From Streptomyces sp. NRRL F-525 (GTDB lineage: Bacteria; Actinomycetota; Actinomycetes; Streptomycetales; Streptomycetaceae), in contig NZ_JNXE01000005.1 of NCBI RefSeq assembly GCF_000716605.1, positions 62,001 to 126,000 of the forward strand: a stretch of 64,000 nucleotides of DNA, given 5' to 3'. The notes beneath the pieces are model-generated. The model did not search any database, was not told the origin of the DNA, and saw nothing but the letters and a program-made list of their open reading frames with translations. Each line of letters starts with the position of its first letter. The stretch's first letter is position 1. A program made the translations under genes and the position numbers. Of the stretch, positions 35,979 through 44,367 are shown in pieces.

Positions 35979-36350
35979 ATGAGCATCATCGGTGTTGGTA
36001 TCGACGTGGCCGAGATCGAACGGTTCGCGGCGTCGCTGGCGCGTACGCCCGGGATGGCCCAACGGCTTTTCCTGGACAGTGAGTTGCTGCTGCCGAGCGG
36101 GGAGCGGCGAGGGCCCGCCTCCCTCGCCGCCCGGTTCGCGGCGAAGGAGGCGCTCGCCAAGGCGCTGGGGGCGCCGGCCGGGCTGCACTGGACGGATGCC
36201 GAGGTGTACGTCGAGGACACTGGGCGGCCTCGGTTGCGGGTTACCGGGACTGTCGCGGCTCGGGCGGCTGAGCTGGGGGTGCGGTCCTGGCATGTTTCGT
36301 TGAGCCATGACGCGGGGGTGGCTTCTGCGGTGGTGATCGCGGAGGGGTGA
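35979..36350 (+). CDS. acpS: Holo-acyl-carrier-protein synthase
   Basis: 123 residues from ATG 35979. Transfers phosphopantetheine from CoA to acyl carrier proteins. The magnesium ligands are in [12 protein letters not shown] and [12 protein letters not shown], and the end [16 protein letters not shown] is standard. TAGGGT (35966-35971) lies 7 nt before the ATG with no ribosome site, so a leaderless mRNA is likely. Confidence 0.95.
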   Translation: MSIIGVGIDVAEIERFAASLARTPGMAQRLFLDSELLLPSGERRGPASLAARFAAKEALAKALGAPAGLHWTDAEVYVEDTGRPRLRVTGTVAARAAELGVRSWHVSLSHDAGVASAVVIAEG

Positions 36351-36453
36351 CGGGTGGGGGCGGCCCCCGTGGAGGTAGATCGCCGTTGGCGGGTGCCGGT
36401 TTCGTCGGGTGTGCGGGTGCGGTCTCGGTTGCTTACGGGGCAGACTCGAACGT

Positions 36454-37890
36454 ATGCGTACTGCGTACAGCGTGGAGACGGTAAGGGCCGCTGAGCGACG
36501 GCTGATGGCGCGGGTTCCGGAGGGTGCGCTCATGCAGCGGGCCGCCGCCGGACTCGCCGTTGTCTGTGCTCAGTTGGTGGGGCGGGTCTACGGCAGTCGG
36601 GTCGTGCTGCTGGTGGGGAGTGGGGACAACGGGGGTGATGCCCTGTACGCGGGAGCGAGGCTGTCCCGGCGCGGAGCGGCCGTCGTGGCCGTGCTCCTCG
36701 CGCCCGAGCGCACCCATGCCGGCGGGCTTGCGGCGCTGCTGCGGGCCGGCGGTCGTACCGTCGCGGCCGGTGACGCCGAAGGGCTGTTTCTCCGCGCCGA
36801 TCTCGTTCTTGACGGGATCGTCGGGATCGGGGGGCGGGGTGGGTTGCGGCCCGATGCCGCGCGGCTGGCCGGGCTTGCCTCGGAGGCCCGGGGGGTTGTC
36901 GTCGCCGTTGATCTGCCCAGTGGGGTCGATGCGGACAGCGGGGAGGTGCGGGGGGCTGCCGTGCGGGCCGATGTCACCGTCACCTTTGGGGCGCACAAGC
37001 CGGGGTTGTTGATCGATCCTGCTCGGGAGTACGCCGGGGCCGTGCGGCTTGTCGATATCGGGCTGGGGGGTGAACTGCCCGATGAGGCTGGGCTGGAGGC
37101 GTTGCAGCATGTGGATGTGGCTGCGTTGCTGCCTGTGCCGGGGGCTGAAAGTGACAAGTATCGGCGGGGAGTTGTGGGGATCGCCGCGGGGTCGGGGCGG
37201 TATCCGGGGGCTGCTGTGCTTGCCGTTGCGGGGGCCTTGCGGGGTGGGGCGGGGGCCGTTCGGTATGTCGGGCCGGCTGCTGATGCCGTGATCGCTCGGT
37301 TTCCTGAGGTGTTGGTGTCCGAGGGTGGGCCGCTCAAGGCTGGGCGGGTGCAGGCGTGGGTGGTCGGGCCGGGGGCGGGGGATGATGCCTCGGCTGTGGC
37401 TGATGTGGTGACTGCCGATGTGCCTGTGCTGATCGATGCGGACGGGTTGCGGTTGGTTGACCCCGAGGCTGTGCGGGGGCGTGGTGCGCCGACGTTGATG
37501 ACTCCGCATGCGGGGGAGGCGGCCGCGTTGCTCGGGGTTCCTCGGGGGGATGTCGAGGGGGCTCGGTTGGAGTCCGTGCGGGAGTTGGCCGGGCGGTATG
37601 GGGCGACCGTGTTGTTGAAGGGGTCGACCACGCTTGTCGCCGACTCGGGGGGTGGGGTTGTGCGGGTCAACTCGACGGGGACGGGGTGGCTGGCTACGGC
37701 GGGGAGTGGGGACGTGTTGTCGGGGCTCTGTGGGTCGTTGCTGGCGGCGGGGTTGTCGGCGTTCGACGCGGGGAGTGTGGGGGCGTATCTGCATGGGCTG
37801 GCGGGGAGGTTGGCCTCGGATGGGGCGCCGGTGGGGGCGCATGATGTGGCCGAGGCGGTTCGGGTTGCCTGGCGGGATGTGCGGGGCTGA
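36454..37890 (+). CDS. nnr: Bifunctional NAD(P)H-hydrate epimerase/dehydratase
   Basis: 478 residues from ATG 36454. Repairs hydrated NADH and NADPH. The YjeF N-terminal epimerase domain (about 1-215) has SGDNGGDALYAGARL and VAVDLPSGVDADSGEV; the C-terminal ADP/ATP-dependent dehydratase has VGIAAGSGRYPGAAVLAVAG, LMTPHAGEAAALLG, LLKGSTTLVA and GSGDVLSGLCGSLLAAG. CAGACT lies 7 nt before the ATG (leaderless candidate). Codon choice is strongly G-ending with many GGG, unlike its neighbours. Confidence 0.94.
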   Translation: MRTAYSVETVRAAERRLMARVPEGALMQRAAAGLAVVCAQLVGRVYGSRVVLLVGSGDNGGDALYAGARLSRRGAAVVAVLLAPERTHAGGLAALLRAGGRTVAAGDAEGLFLRADLVLDGIVGIGGRGGLRPDAARLAGLASEARGVVVAVDLPSGVDADSGEVRGAAVRADVTVTFGAHKPGLLIDPAREYAGAVRLVDIGLGGELPDEAGLEALQHVDVAALLPVPGAESDKYRRGVVGIAAGSGRYPGAAVLAVAGALRGGAGAVRYVGPAADAVIARFPEVLVSEGGPLKAGRVQAWVVGPGAGDDASAVADVVTADVPVLIDADGLRLVDPEAVRGRGAPTLMTPHAGEAAALLGVPRGDVEGARLESVRELAGRYGATVLLKGSTTLVADSGGGVVRVNSTGTGWLATAGSGDVLSGLCGSLLAAGLSAFDAGSVGAYLHGLAGRLASDGAPVGAHDVAEAVRVAWRDVRG

Positions 37891-37956
37891 GTTTCTTTCG
37901 CCCCCGCCGCCCCTACCCGTCCCATCCCCAGGGGCTGCCGCCCCTTCCGCCCCGCC

Positions 37957-38023
37957 CGGGGGCTGCGCCCCCAGACCCCCCTTCGGCCTGAACGGCCTCG
38001 TCCTCAAACGCCGGACGGGCTGG
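37957..38023 (+). repeat. Dispersed repeat of a second family, copy A
   Basis: Runs from CGGGGGCTGCGCCCCCAGAC to CAAACGCCGGACGGGCTGG. The segment GGGGGC-TGC-GCCCCC is a compact hairpin. The same 67-70 bp occurs in reverse at 61013-61083 with few differences. It lies about 65 bp past the nnr stop and may act as terminator. Confidence 0.75.
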
Positions 38024-38123
38024 ATAACGCCGACCGGTGTTGCACGCATTCGCGCTCGTCAATAAGGGTGACCCCTCCGCGCGGCACCCGGATCACGTCG
38101 TACCGCCGCGTTTCTCTGATCGC

Positions 38124-39023
38124 ATGATCAGTACACGAATCGCGCACAGAAGTATCGCGGTGCTGCTCACCGCGGTGATCGCCCTCCCTGTCGGGGCCGG
38201 TAGTGCCTGGGCGGATGGGCCGGTGCCGCCGGCGGCGGGGCCCGGGGAGACCGAGCTGGTGCCGGGGGTGCCGCCGGGGCCGTATCAGCCGTGGCAGATC
38301 GATACGCCGGATCAGGCGCTCGCGCCGAGGGTGTACACGCCTACCGCCGAAGAGGACCGGGTCGAGCCTCGGGACGCCGCCGTGGGGACCTACGCGCTCG
38401 TCGAGTACGTGCCGATCGCCGACGCCGTCGCCAAGGTGAGCTGTAGCAAGCAGACCGGGCCGTATCAGCGGGGCGTCGAACGGTGGCTGAGGCTGAAAGT
38501 GGACGGTAAGCAGTCCGGCGGCGACTGCAAGGCCATCCGTGCCTTTCAGAAGAAGCAGGGGATCAAGCCCGCCATCGGGTTCGCCGGGCCTGTGACGTGG
38601 GCTCGTATGCAGCTCATCGGTGCCAGGAAGAATCCGAACGCCGCCCGGAAATGCCCCGTCCGCTCGTACCGCGTCGCCTGTGTCGATCTCGACCGGCAGC
38701 TCACCTGGGTGCAGAAGGGGAAGAAGGTCGTCTTCGGGCCTGTGCCCATGCGGAGCGGGCGCAGTGGGCATGTGACCCGGGGCGGGTGGCACAAGATCTA
38801 CTGGAAGCACAAGAACCACTGGTCGACGCTCTACAACAGCCCTATGCCGTATGCCCAGTTCTTCGACGGCGGCATCGCCTTCCACGCCGTCTACGGGAGC
38901 ATCTACACCACCGTCGGCTCCTGGGGCTGCGTCAATCTGCGGCTGGCCGACGCCCGCAAGCTCTGGGGTGTGCTGAAGAAGGGCGACCGTGTGTACGTGT
39001 GGGGGCACCGGCCCGGGAACTAG
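38124..39023 (+). CDS. Secreted L,D-transpeptidase
   Basis: 299 residues from ATG 38124. Signal peptide RSIAVLLTAVIALPVGAGSA. A linker is followed by a peptidoglycan-binding-type segment (YQRGVERWLRLKVD, then CKAIRAFQKKQGIKP) and the YkuD catalytic domain, with the His of IAFHAVYGSIYTT and the nucleophile in SWGCVNLRLADARKLW. The enzyme would make 3-3 cross-links or anchor proteins to the wall. Four further cysteines before the catalytic domain may form disulfides. Confidence 0.9.
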   Translation: MISTRIAHRSIAVLLTAVIALPVGAGSAWADGPVPPAAGPGETELVPGVPPGPYQPWQIDTPDQALAPRVYTPTAEEDRVEPRDAAVGTYALVEYVPIADAVAKVSCSKQTGPYQRGVERWLRLKVDGKQSGGDCKAIRAFQKKQGIKPAIGFAGPVTWARMQLIGARKNPNAARKCPVRSYRVACVDLDRQLTWVQKGKKVVFGPVPMRSGRSGHVTRGGWHKIYWKHKNHWSTLYNSPMPYAQFFDGGIAFHAVYGSIYTTVGSWGCVNLRLADARKLWGVLKKGDRVYVWGHRPGN

Positions 39024-39036
39024 CGAACGAGGAGGG

Positions 39037-39064
39037 CTCAGAGGGGGTGTCAGTCCCCTCTGAG
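39037..39064 (+). terminator. Hairpin between the L,D-transpeptidase gene and alr
   Basis: CTCAGAGGGG (39037-39046) pairs perfectly with CCCCTCTGAG (39055-39064) across an 8-nt loop. It ends 14 bp before the alr ATG, so it can end the upstream message or affect alr initiation. No T-run. Confidence 0.55.
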
Positions 39065-39078
39065 ACACTGGGGGTGCC

Positions 39079-40353
39079 ATGAATGAGACAGCGACACAGC
39101 CCACCGCACCGTTGCGCGCCCGCGCCGAGATCGATCTGGGCGCCCTGCGGGCCAATGTGCGGACCCTGCGCGCCCTCGCGCCGGGCGCGGCCCTCATGGC
39201 CGTGGTGAAGTCCGATGCCTACGGCCATGGGGCTGTGCCGTGTGCGCGTGCCGCTGTGGAGGCCGGGGCCAGCTGGCTCGGTACTGCCACGCCCGAGGAA
39301 GCGCTTGACCTGCGTGCTCGCGCCGGCTTGCCCGACGGCGTGCGGATCATGTGCTGGCTGTGGACCCCGGGCGGGCCCTGGCGTGAGGCCATCGAGGCCG
39401 ATCTCGATGTGTCGGTGAGCGGGATGTGGGCCCTGGAGGAAGTCGTCGCGGCCGCTCGTGCGGTTGGGCTTCCCGCGCGCGTGCAGCTCAAGGCCGATAC
39501 GGGGCTGGGGCGTAGTGGATGTCAGCCCGGCGACGACTGGGCCGAGCTCGTCGGGGCTGCCCTGTGCGCCGAGAGCGACGGGCTTCTCCGTATCACCGGG
39601 CTCTGGTCCCATCTCGCCTGCGCCGACGAACCCGGGCATCCCTCCATCGACGCCCAACTCGCGCTCTTCCGGGAGATGGTGGCGTACGCGGAGGAGCGTG
39701 GGGTGCGGGCCGAGGTGCGGCACATTGCCAACTCGCCTGCCACGCTCACCCGTTCCGACTCGCACTTCGATCTCGTCCGCACGGGAATCGCCGTCTACGG
39801 GATCTCGCCGAGCCCTGAGGTGGGGTCCTCGGCCGACTTCGGGCTGCGGCCGGTGATGTCGCTGAAGGCGTCCGTCGCGCTCGTGAAGCAGGTGCCGGGC
39901 GGGCACGGGGTCAGTTACGGGCATCACTACATCACCCCGGGCGTGACCACCCTCGGGCTCATCCCCGTCGGGTACGCGGACGGCATCCCGCGGCACGCCT
40001 CCGGTACCGGTCCCGTACTCGTCGGCGGGAAGTGGCGGACCGTCGCGGGGCGGGTCGCCATGGACCAGTTCGTCGTGGACCTGGGAGGGGACGAGCTGGA
40101 GGCCGGGGCGGAGGCCGTCCTGTTCGGGGCCGGTGATCATGGTGAGCCCACCGCCGAGGACTGGGCGCAGGCCGCCGGGACCATCGCGTACGAGATCGTC
40201 ACCCGCATCGGAACACGCGTTCCCCGCGTCTACGTCAATGAGGGCGTCGGAGAGATCGCAGAGATCGTCCCCGAGGTCGTCGGTGAGGTCATCCCCGGGT
40301 ATGAGGGAGACGACGTAGCGCAGGGCTGTGACGTGAAGAGGAGCGGCACGTGA
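39079..40353 (+). CDS. alr: Alanine racemase
   Basis: 424 residues. Makes D-Ala for peptidoglycan with pyridoxal phosphate. The PLP lysine is K44 in VVKSDAYGHG; the second catalytic residue is the Tyr in GVSYGHHYITP. C-terminal domain motifs GLIPVGYADGIPR and GRVAMDQFVVDLG are present. About 30 residues longer than most homologues, with an acidic tail (EIVPEVVGEVIPGYEGDD). Stop overlaps the next gene by GTGA. Confidence 0.96.
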   Translation: MNETATQPTAPLRARAEIDLGALRANVRTLRALAPGAALMAVVKSDAYGHGAVPCARAAVEAGASWLGTATPEEALDLRARAGLPDGVRIMCWLWTPGGPWREAIEADLDVSVSGMWALEEVVAAARAVGLPARVQLKADTGLGRSGCQPGDDWAELVGAALCAESDGLLRITGLWSHLACADEPGHPSIDAQLALFREMVAYAEERGVRAEVRHIANSPATLTRSDSHFDLVRTGIAVYGISPSPEVGSSADFGLRPVMSLKASVALVKQVPGGHGVSYGHHYITPGVTTLGLIPVGYADGIPRHASGTGPVLVGGKWRTVAGRVAMDQFVVDLGGDELEAGAEAVLFGAGDHGEPTAEDWAQAAGTIAYEIVTRIGTRVPRVYVNEGVGEIAEIVPEVVGEVIPGYEGDDVAQGCDVKRSGT

Positions 40354-41588
40354 GCGAGAGCAGTGCGGAGGCGGTCGCCGCGGTCGCCTCCGCCGCCGCG
40401 GGGGCGGGCGGGAACTGGCGGAAGGTCACCGGAATCGCGGGCGCCGCGATAGGTGTGATCGCCGCCGGGGCCGCGGCCGGTGTCGCCATAGAGCGGATGA
40501 CCGTCGGGCGCGGGATGCGCGAGCGGGCCCGGCTGGCGCTCGACTCCACCGGGCCGTACGGGTCGCTGCGCGGTACGCCCGGTACGGCACAGGCCGACGA
40601 CGGGACCGAGCTGTACTACGAGGTCGACGACATCGAGCCCGATGTCGTCGTCACGCCCAAGCGGCGGCGGCTCTTCGGGCGGAAGGCGCCGGCCCCCGTC
40701 ACCGTCGTCTTCAGTCACGGGTACTGCCTCAACCAGGACTCCTGGCACTTCCAGCGGGCCGCCCTGCGCGGGGTCGTGCGGACCGTGCACTGGGACCAGC
40801 GCAGCCATGGGCGTTCCGCGCGCGGGGTCGCGCAGCTGGAAGACGACATGCCGCTCACCATCGACCAGTTGGGGCGCGACCTGAAGGCCGTGATCGACGC
40901 GGCCGTGCCCGAGGGGCCGATCGTGCTCGTCGGACACTCCATGGGCGGCATGACGGTGATGGCCCTCGCCGACCAGTACCCCGACCTGATCCGCGACCGG
41001 GTCGTCGCCACCGCCTTCGTCGGTACGTCCTCCGGGCGGCTCGGCGAGGTCAACTTCGGACTGCCCGTCGCCGGGGTCAACGCGGTGCGGCGGGTGCTGC
41101 CGGGTGTGCTGAAGGCGCTCGGGCAGCAGGCCGCGCTGGTGGAGCGGGGGCGGCGGGCCACCGCCGATCTGTTCGCCGGGATCATCAAGCGGTACTCGTT
41201 CGCCTCGCGGGACGTCGATCCGGCGGTCGCGCGGTTCGCGGAGCGGATGATCGAGGGGACGCCCATCGATGTCGTGGCGGAGTTCTATCCGGCGTTCACC
41301 GACCACGACAAGACGGCCGCGCTCACCCACTTCAAGGACATGCCGGTGCTCGTGCTCGCCGGGATCGGCGATCTCGTCACGCCCAGTGAGCACAGCGAGG
41401 CCATCGCCGATCTGCTGCCGGACGCCGAGCTGGTGCTCGTGCCGGACGCCGGGCACCTGGTCATGCTGGAACACCCCGAAGTGGTGACGGACCGCCTCGC
41501 CGACCTGCTCACCCGCGCGGGTGCCGTGCCGGCAGGGGCTACCGTAAGTGGCTATGGAAGCACCAGCAGCACCGCACAACGCGGCTGA
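40350..41588 (+). CDS. Alpha/beta hydrolase with an N-terminal membrane segment
   Basis: 412 residues from GTG 40350, overlapping the alr stop. A glycine/alanine-rich helix ([20 protein letters not shown]) probably anchors it. The hydrolase core has FSHGYCLNQDSWHFQ, the nucleophile elbow VGHSMGGMTVM, an Asp in VLAGIGDLVTP and the His in PDAGHLVMLEHPE. The substrate is unknown. The gene always accompanies alr and tsaE in this gene order, which hints at an envelope-related housekeeping role (inference). Confidence 0.88.
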   Translation: MSESSAEAVAAVASAAAGAGGNWRKVTGIAGAAIGVIAAGAAAGVAIERMTVGRGMRERARLALDSTGPYGSLRGTPGTAQADDGTELYYEVDDIEPDVVVTPKRRRLFGRKAPAPVTVVFSHGYCLNQDSWHFQRAALRGVVRTVHWDQRSHGRSARGVAQLEDDMPLTIDQLGRDLKAVIDAAVPEGPIVLVGHSMGGMTVMALADQYPDLIRDRVVATAFVGTSSGRLGEVNFGLPVAGVNAVRRVLPGVLKALGQQAALVERGRRATADLFAGIIKRYSFASRDVDPAVARFAERMIEGTPIDVVAEFYPAFTDHDKTAALTHFKDMPVLVLAGIGDLVTPSEHSEAIADLLPDAELVLVPDAGHLVMLEHPEVVTDRLADLLTRAGAVPAGATVSGYGSTSSTAQRG

Positions 41589-42075
41589 GCCCCTGTCCGT
41601 CTCGATCACCGTCAACTCCCCTGATCAGATGCGGGAGTTGGGGCGCCGCCTGGCCAAGTTGCTGCGCGCGGGCGACCTCGTGATGCTCACGGGGGAGTTG
41701 GGCGCGGGCAAGACGACACTCACCCGGGGGTTGGGGGCGGGGCTCGGGGTCCGCGGGGCGGTCACCTCGCCGACGTTCGTCATCGCACGCGTGCACCCTT
41801 CGCTCGGTGAGGGGCCGCCGCTTGTGCACGTCGACGCGTATCGCCTGGGCGGCGGGCTGGACGACATGGAGGATCTCGACCTCGACGTGTCGTTGCCCGA
41901 GTCCGTGATCGTCGTGGAGTGGGGCGAGGGGAAGGTCGAGGAGTTGACGGACGACCGGCTGTCCCTCGTGATCCACCGGGCCGTCGGGGATACGACCGAC
42001 GAGGTACGGCACGTCACGGTCACCGGGCTCGGTGCGCGGTGGGCCGCGGTTGAACTGGGTGTGCTCGGGGGCTGA
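41548..42075 (+). CDS. tsaE: tRNA t6A modification ATPase TsaE
   Basis: 175 residues from GTG 41548 (an ATG at 41554 is an alternative). Part of the TsaB-TsaD-TsaE complex for threonylcarbamoyl-A37 in tRNA. Walker A is GELGAGKTTLTRGLG; then TSPTFVIARVH, HVDAYRL and VIVVEWGEGK are typical. It overlaps the end of the hydrolase gene by 41 bp, in another frame. tsaB and tsaD lie 1.1 kb downstream. Confidence 0.95.
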   Translation: MAMEAPAAPHNAAEPLSVSITVNSPDQMRELGRRLAKLLRAGDLVMLTGELGAGKTTLTRGLGAGLGVRGAVTSPTFVIARVHPSLGEGPPLVHVDAYRLGGGLDDMEDLDLDVSLPESVIVVEWGEGKVEELTDDRLSLVIHRAVGDTTDEVRHVTVTGLGARWAAVELGVLGG

Positions 42076-42163
42076 CCGGGGGGTGTGGGCGGTGTGGGTT
42101 CCGACAAGGTGTCGGCAAGATGTTGCGTTCCGGGTCTCGGGCGTGGTCACATGGTATCCAGTT

Positions 42164-42187
42164 CGTAGTTAGGTCTACCTAACTACG
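42164..42187. promoter_or_regulatory. 24-bp perfect palindrome upstream of a small ORF
   Basis: CGTAGTTAGGT (42164-42174) and ACCTAACTACG (42177-42187) are perfect inverted copies separated by CT. It is AT-rich against the background and ends 27 bp before the 55-residue ORF. The core TTAGGT/ACCTAA recalls DtxR/IdeR half-sites but the spacing is wrong for a standard iron box. An operator is more likely than a terminator. Confidence 0.6.
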
Positions 42188-42214
42188 TCTGCCCCCGGCT
42201 CCCAGGAGGCGTCC

Positions 42215-42382
42215 GTGTCGGCTTCAGAGAACCAGCGTGAGTGGGCGCGGCCGTCTGCGTTCGCTGGGGTGTCCATGCGGGAGCTGTTGGCGGCGGGGGA
42301 GGCGGCGAGGGTGGTTTCTACGCCGCCTCGTGACCCGGAGCCGGAGGCTCTGCCGGTTGAGCAGGAGCGTAAAGCCGCGTAG
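42215..42382 (+). CDS. Small 55-residue ORF with strong ribosome site
   Basis: GTG 42215 follows CCAGGAGGC by 5 nt. The product is soluble, with SENQREWARPSAFAGVSMRE, then LLAAGEAARVV and a Pro/Glu-rich end (PRDPEPEALPVEQERKAA). No family known to me. The excellent ribosome site and a palindrome in the promoter region support a real, regulated gene. A dispersed repeat follows its stop. Confidence 0.6.
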   Translation: MSASENQREWARPSAFAGVSMRELLAAGEAARVVSTPPRDPEPEALPVEQERKAA

Positions 42383-42403
42383 TTGCTTGGCTGCGGGTGC
42401 GTT

Positions 42404-42438
42404 GTGGCTGGGCGCGCAGTTCCTCGCGCCCCTAGGGG
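42404..42438 (+). repeat. Dispersed hairpin repeat, copy 3
   Basis: GTGGCTGGGCGCGCAGTTCC with TCGCGCCCCTAGGGGG following; slightly diverged from copies 1 and 2. It lies 22 bp past the stop of the 55-residue ORF and before the convergent gene, where it can act as terminator. Confidence 0.7.
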
Positions 42439-42463
42439 GTTGCCCTGGCCCCAATTGAATTGC

Positions 42464-43024
42464 TTAGCGGATTACCACGATCGACTGGCCGATCGTCGCG
42501 AACTCCCACATTGCCGCGCCATCCTCGGGCGACTCGCGGATGCCGCCTGACTTGGTCGTGGGGTCGGGGGCGTCCGTCGCGCCGCTGACCGCCGCGCTGA
42601 AGCCGATGGCGACGTTGTCCGCGTTGGTGAAGCGGACGACGTGCTGGATGGGGGTGCCGTCGGTGCCGGTGATGGCGTTCGAGCGGGAGGTGACCGGGTA
42701 GGTGCCCGTGGGCGGGTCCACCGTGCCGGGGGTGACCTTGAACGTGCGGTTGACCTTGTTGTTGTCCGCGACCAGCCATACCCGGTCGTCGTCCACGGAG
42801 TACACGACCCGTTCGCCGGTGCCGGAACCGGCGGGCAGCGCCGCGGGGTTCCTCTTGTCGCGCGGGGCCTTCTTGGCGGCCACCGCCGCGGGGGAGGCGC
42901 TCGCGTGGGCCGTGTCGCCCAGTCCGGCCGGGACCGTCGCCGATGCCTGGTAGGCCAGGAAGCTGACCGTGGCGACCGCCGCCACGGTGAGCCCGGCCAC
43001 GATTCCCGAGCTGCTGCCGGCCAT
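42464..43024 (-). CDS. Membrane-anchored YkuD-fold protein lacking the catalytic cysteine
   Basis: 186 residues. N-terminal helix SGIVAGLTVAAVATVSFLAY, then an Ala/Lys/Pro linker (PAAVAAKKAPRDKRNPAALP). The domain has the layout of an L,D-transpeptidase: VYSVDDDRVWLV, NRTFKVTPGTVDPPTGTYPV, a His in PIQHVVRFT, and near the end KSGGIRESPEDGAAMWEF. Active enzymes have S-x-G-C-I-R at that last place; here the Cys is Gly and the flanking His is lost. Probably binds wall or peptides without catalysis. Confidence 0.75.
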   Translation of the reverse strand: MAGSSSGIVAGLTVAAVATVSFLAYQASATVPAGLGDTAHASASPAAVAAKKAPRDKRNPAALPAGSGTGERVVYSVDDDRVWLVADNNKVNRTFKVTPGTVDPPTGTYPVTSRSNAITGTDGTPIQHVVRFTNADNVAIGFSAAVSGATDAPDPTTKSGGIRESPEDGAAMWEFATIGQSIVVIR

Positions 43025-43177
43025 CAGCGCCCACCTCCGCGTCTCATACGTCTACGTCTACGTCCTGTGTCGGTGCCCCGTACGGACCCGTACGTCCCGT
43101 AAGTCCGGTGACCCTAGGTGACCGTAGCAGCCGGGGCCGGGGTGTCCGGGGCGGCCGTGCTCGCGGCGCCGGAGCCG

Positions 43178-43189
43178 TAGGCTGTTTGC
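43178..43189 (+). promoter_or_regulatory. -10 element placing tsaB on a leaderless mRNA
   Basis: TAGGCT (43178-43183) is 6 nt before the GTG of tsaB and there is no ribosome site. The layout equals that before glmS. The -35 is weak. Confidence 0.5.
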
Positions 43190-43843
43190 GTGCTCTTGCT
43201 CGCTCTCGATACCGCCACCCCCGCCGTCACCGTCGCCCTGCACGACGGCGAGGCCGTCATCGCCTCGTCGAGTCAGGTGGACGCGCGCCGCCACGGTGAG
43301 CTGCTGCTCCCGGCCGTCGACCACGTGCTCGCCGGCGCGGGGCTCACGCTCGACGCCGTCACCGGAATCGTCGTGGGCATCGGCCCCGGCCCCTACACCG
43401 GGCTGCGCGTCGGGCTGATGACCGCCGACACCTTCGGGCTCGCGCTCGGGGTACCCGTGCACGGTGTGTGCACGCTGGACGGCCTCGCCTACGCCACCGA
43501 CCTCGACGGCCCCTTCGTCGTGGCCACGGACGCGCGGCGCAAGGAGGTGTACTGGGCGCGCTACGCCGACTCCCGGACCCGCCTCACCGACCCGGCCGTC
43601 GACCGGCCCGCCGACATCGCCGACGAGGTGGCAGGGCTGCCCGCCGTCGGCGCCGGCGCGCTGCTCTACCCGGACACCTTCCCGTCCGCGCACGAGCCGG
43701 AGCACGTGTCCGCCGCCGCGCTCGCCTCGCTGGCCGCGGAGAGACTCGCGGCGGGTGTCGAACTCCCCGCGCCCAGGCCCCTGTACCTGCGCCGTCCCGA
43801 CGCCCAGGTGCCCAAGAACTACAAGGTGGTCACCCCCAAGTGA
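43190..43843 (+). CDS. tsaB: tRNA t6A modification protein TsaB
   Basis: 217 residues from GTG 43190. Scaffold partner of TsaD, an inactive ASKHA-fold protein. It starts LLLALDTATPAVTVALHDGE and has HGELLLPAVDHVLAGAGLTL, GIGPGPYTGLRVGLMTADTF and TDARRKEVYWARY, the standard TsaB set. Stop overlaps rimI by GTGA. Confidence 0.95.
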   Translation: MLLLALDTATPAVTVALHDGEAVIASSSQVDARRHGELLLPAVDHVLAGAGLTLDAVTGIVVGIGPGPYTGLRVGLMTADTFGLALGVPVHGVCTLDGLAYATDLDGPFVVATDARRKEVYWARYADSRTRLTDPAVDRPADIADEVAGLPAVGAGALLYPDTFPSAHEPEHVSAAALASLAAERLAAGVELPAPRPLYLRRPDAQVPKNYKVVTPK

Positions 43844-44367
43844 CCGAATCCCTGAGCCCTCGGCTGCGCGAGATGCGCTGGTGGGACATCGACCCCGTGC
43901 TGGAACTGGAGAAGGACCTCTTCCCCGAGGACGCCTGGTCCCGGGGCATGTTCTGGTCCGAGCTGGCGCACGCGCGCGGCGCCGAGGCGACCCGCCGGTA
44001 CCTGGTGGCCGAGGTGACCGGCGAGGAGTACGAGAGCGGTGTCCGGGTCATCGGCTACGCCGGTCTCGCCACCACCGGTGACCAGGCCGACATCCAGACC
44101 ATCGCCGTCGCACGCGACCACTGGGGCACCGGCCTCGGTGGCACCCTGCTGACCGAACTCCTCACCGCGGCAAGCGAGTTCGAGTGCGCCGAGGTCATGC
44201 TGGAGTGCCGCGTCGACAACGTCCGCGCGCAGAAGCTCTACGAGCGCTTCGGCTTCGCCCCGATCGGATTCCGGCGCGGCTACTACCAGCCGGGCAACGT
44301 CGACGCCCTGGTGATGCGCCTGACCGACCCGTCAACTTCCGTACAAGGAACCGAGATTCATGGCTGA
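43840..44367 (+). CDS. rimI: Ribosomal protein alanine N-acetyltransferase
   Basis: 175 residues from GTG 43840. GNAT family; the acetyl-CoA loop is [21 protein letters not shown], followed by [18 protein letters not shown], as in RimI (S18 acetylation in E. coli). Located between tsaB and tsaD as in most actinobacteria and overlapping both. Confidence 0.93.
   Translation: MTESLSPRLREMRWWDIDPVLELEKDLFPEDAWSRGMFWSELAHARGAEATRRYLVAEVTGEEYESGVRVIGYAGLATTGDQADIQTIAVARDHWGTGLGGTLLTELLTAASEFECAEVMLECRVDNVRAQKLYERFGFAPIGFRRGYYQPGNVDALVMRLTDPSTSVQGTEIHG

Noticed and set aside
42164..42187. Palindrome read as a DtxR/IdeR iron box
   Set aside because: The TTAGGT/ACCTAA arms match but the distance between them is too short for the 19-bp box. 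Kept as an unassigned operator.
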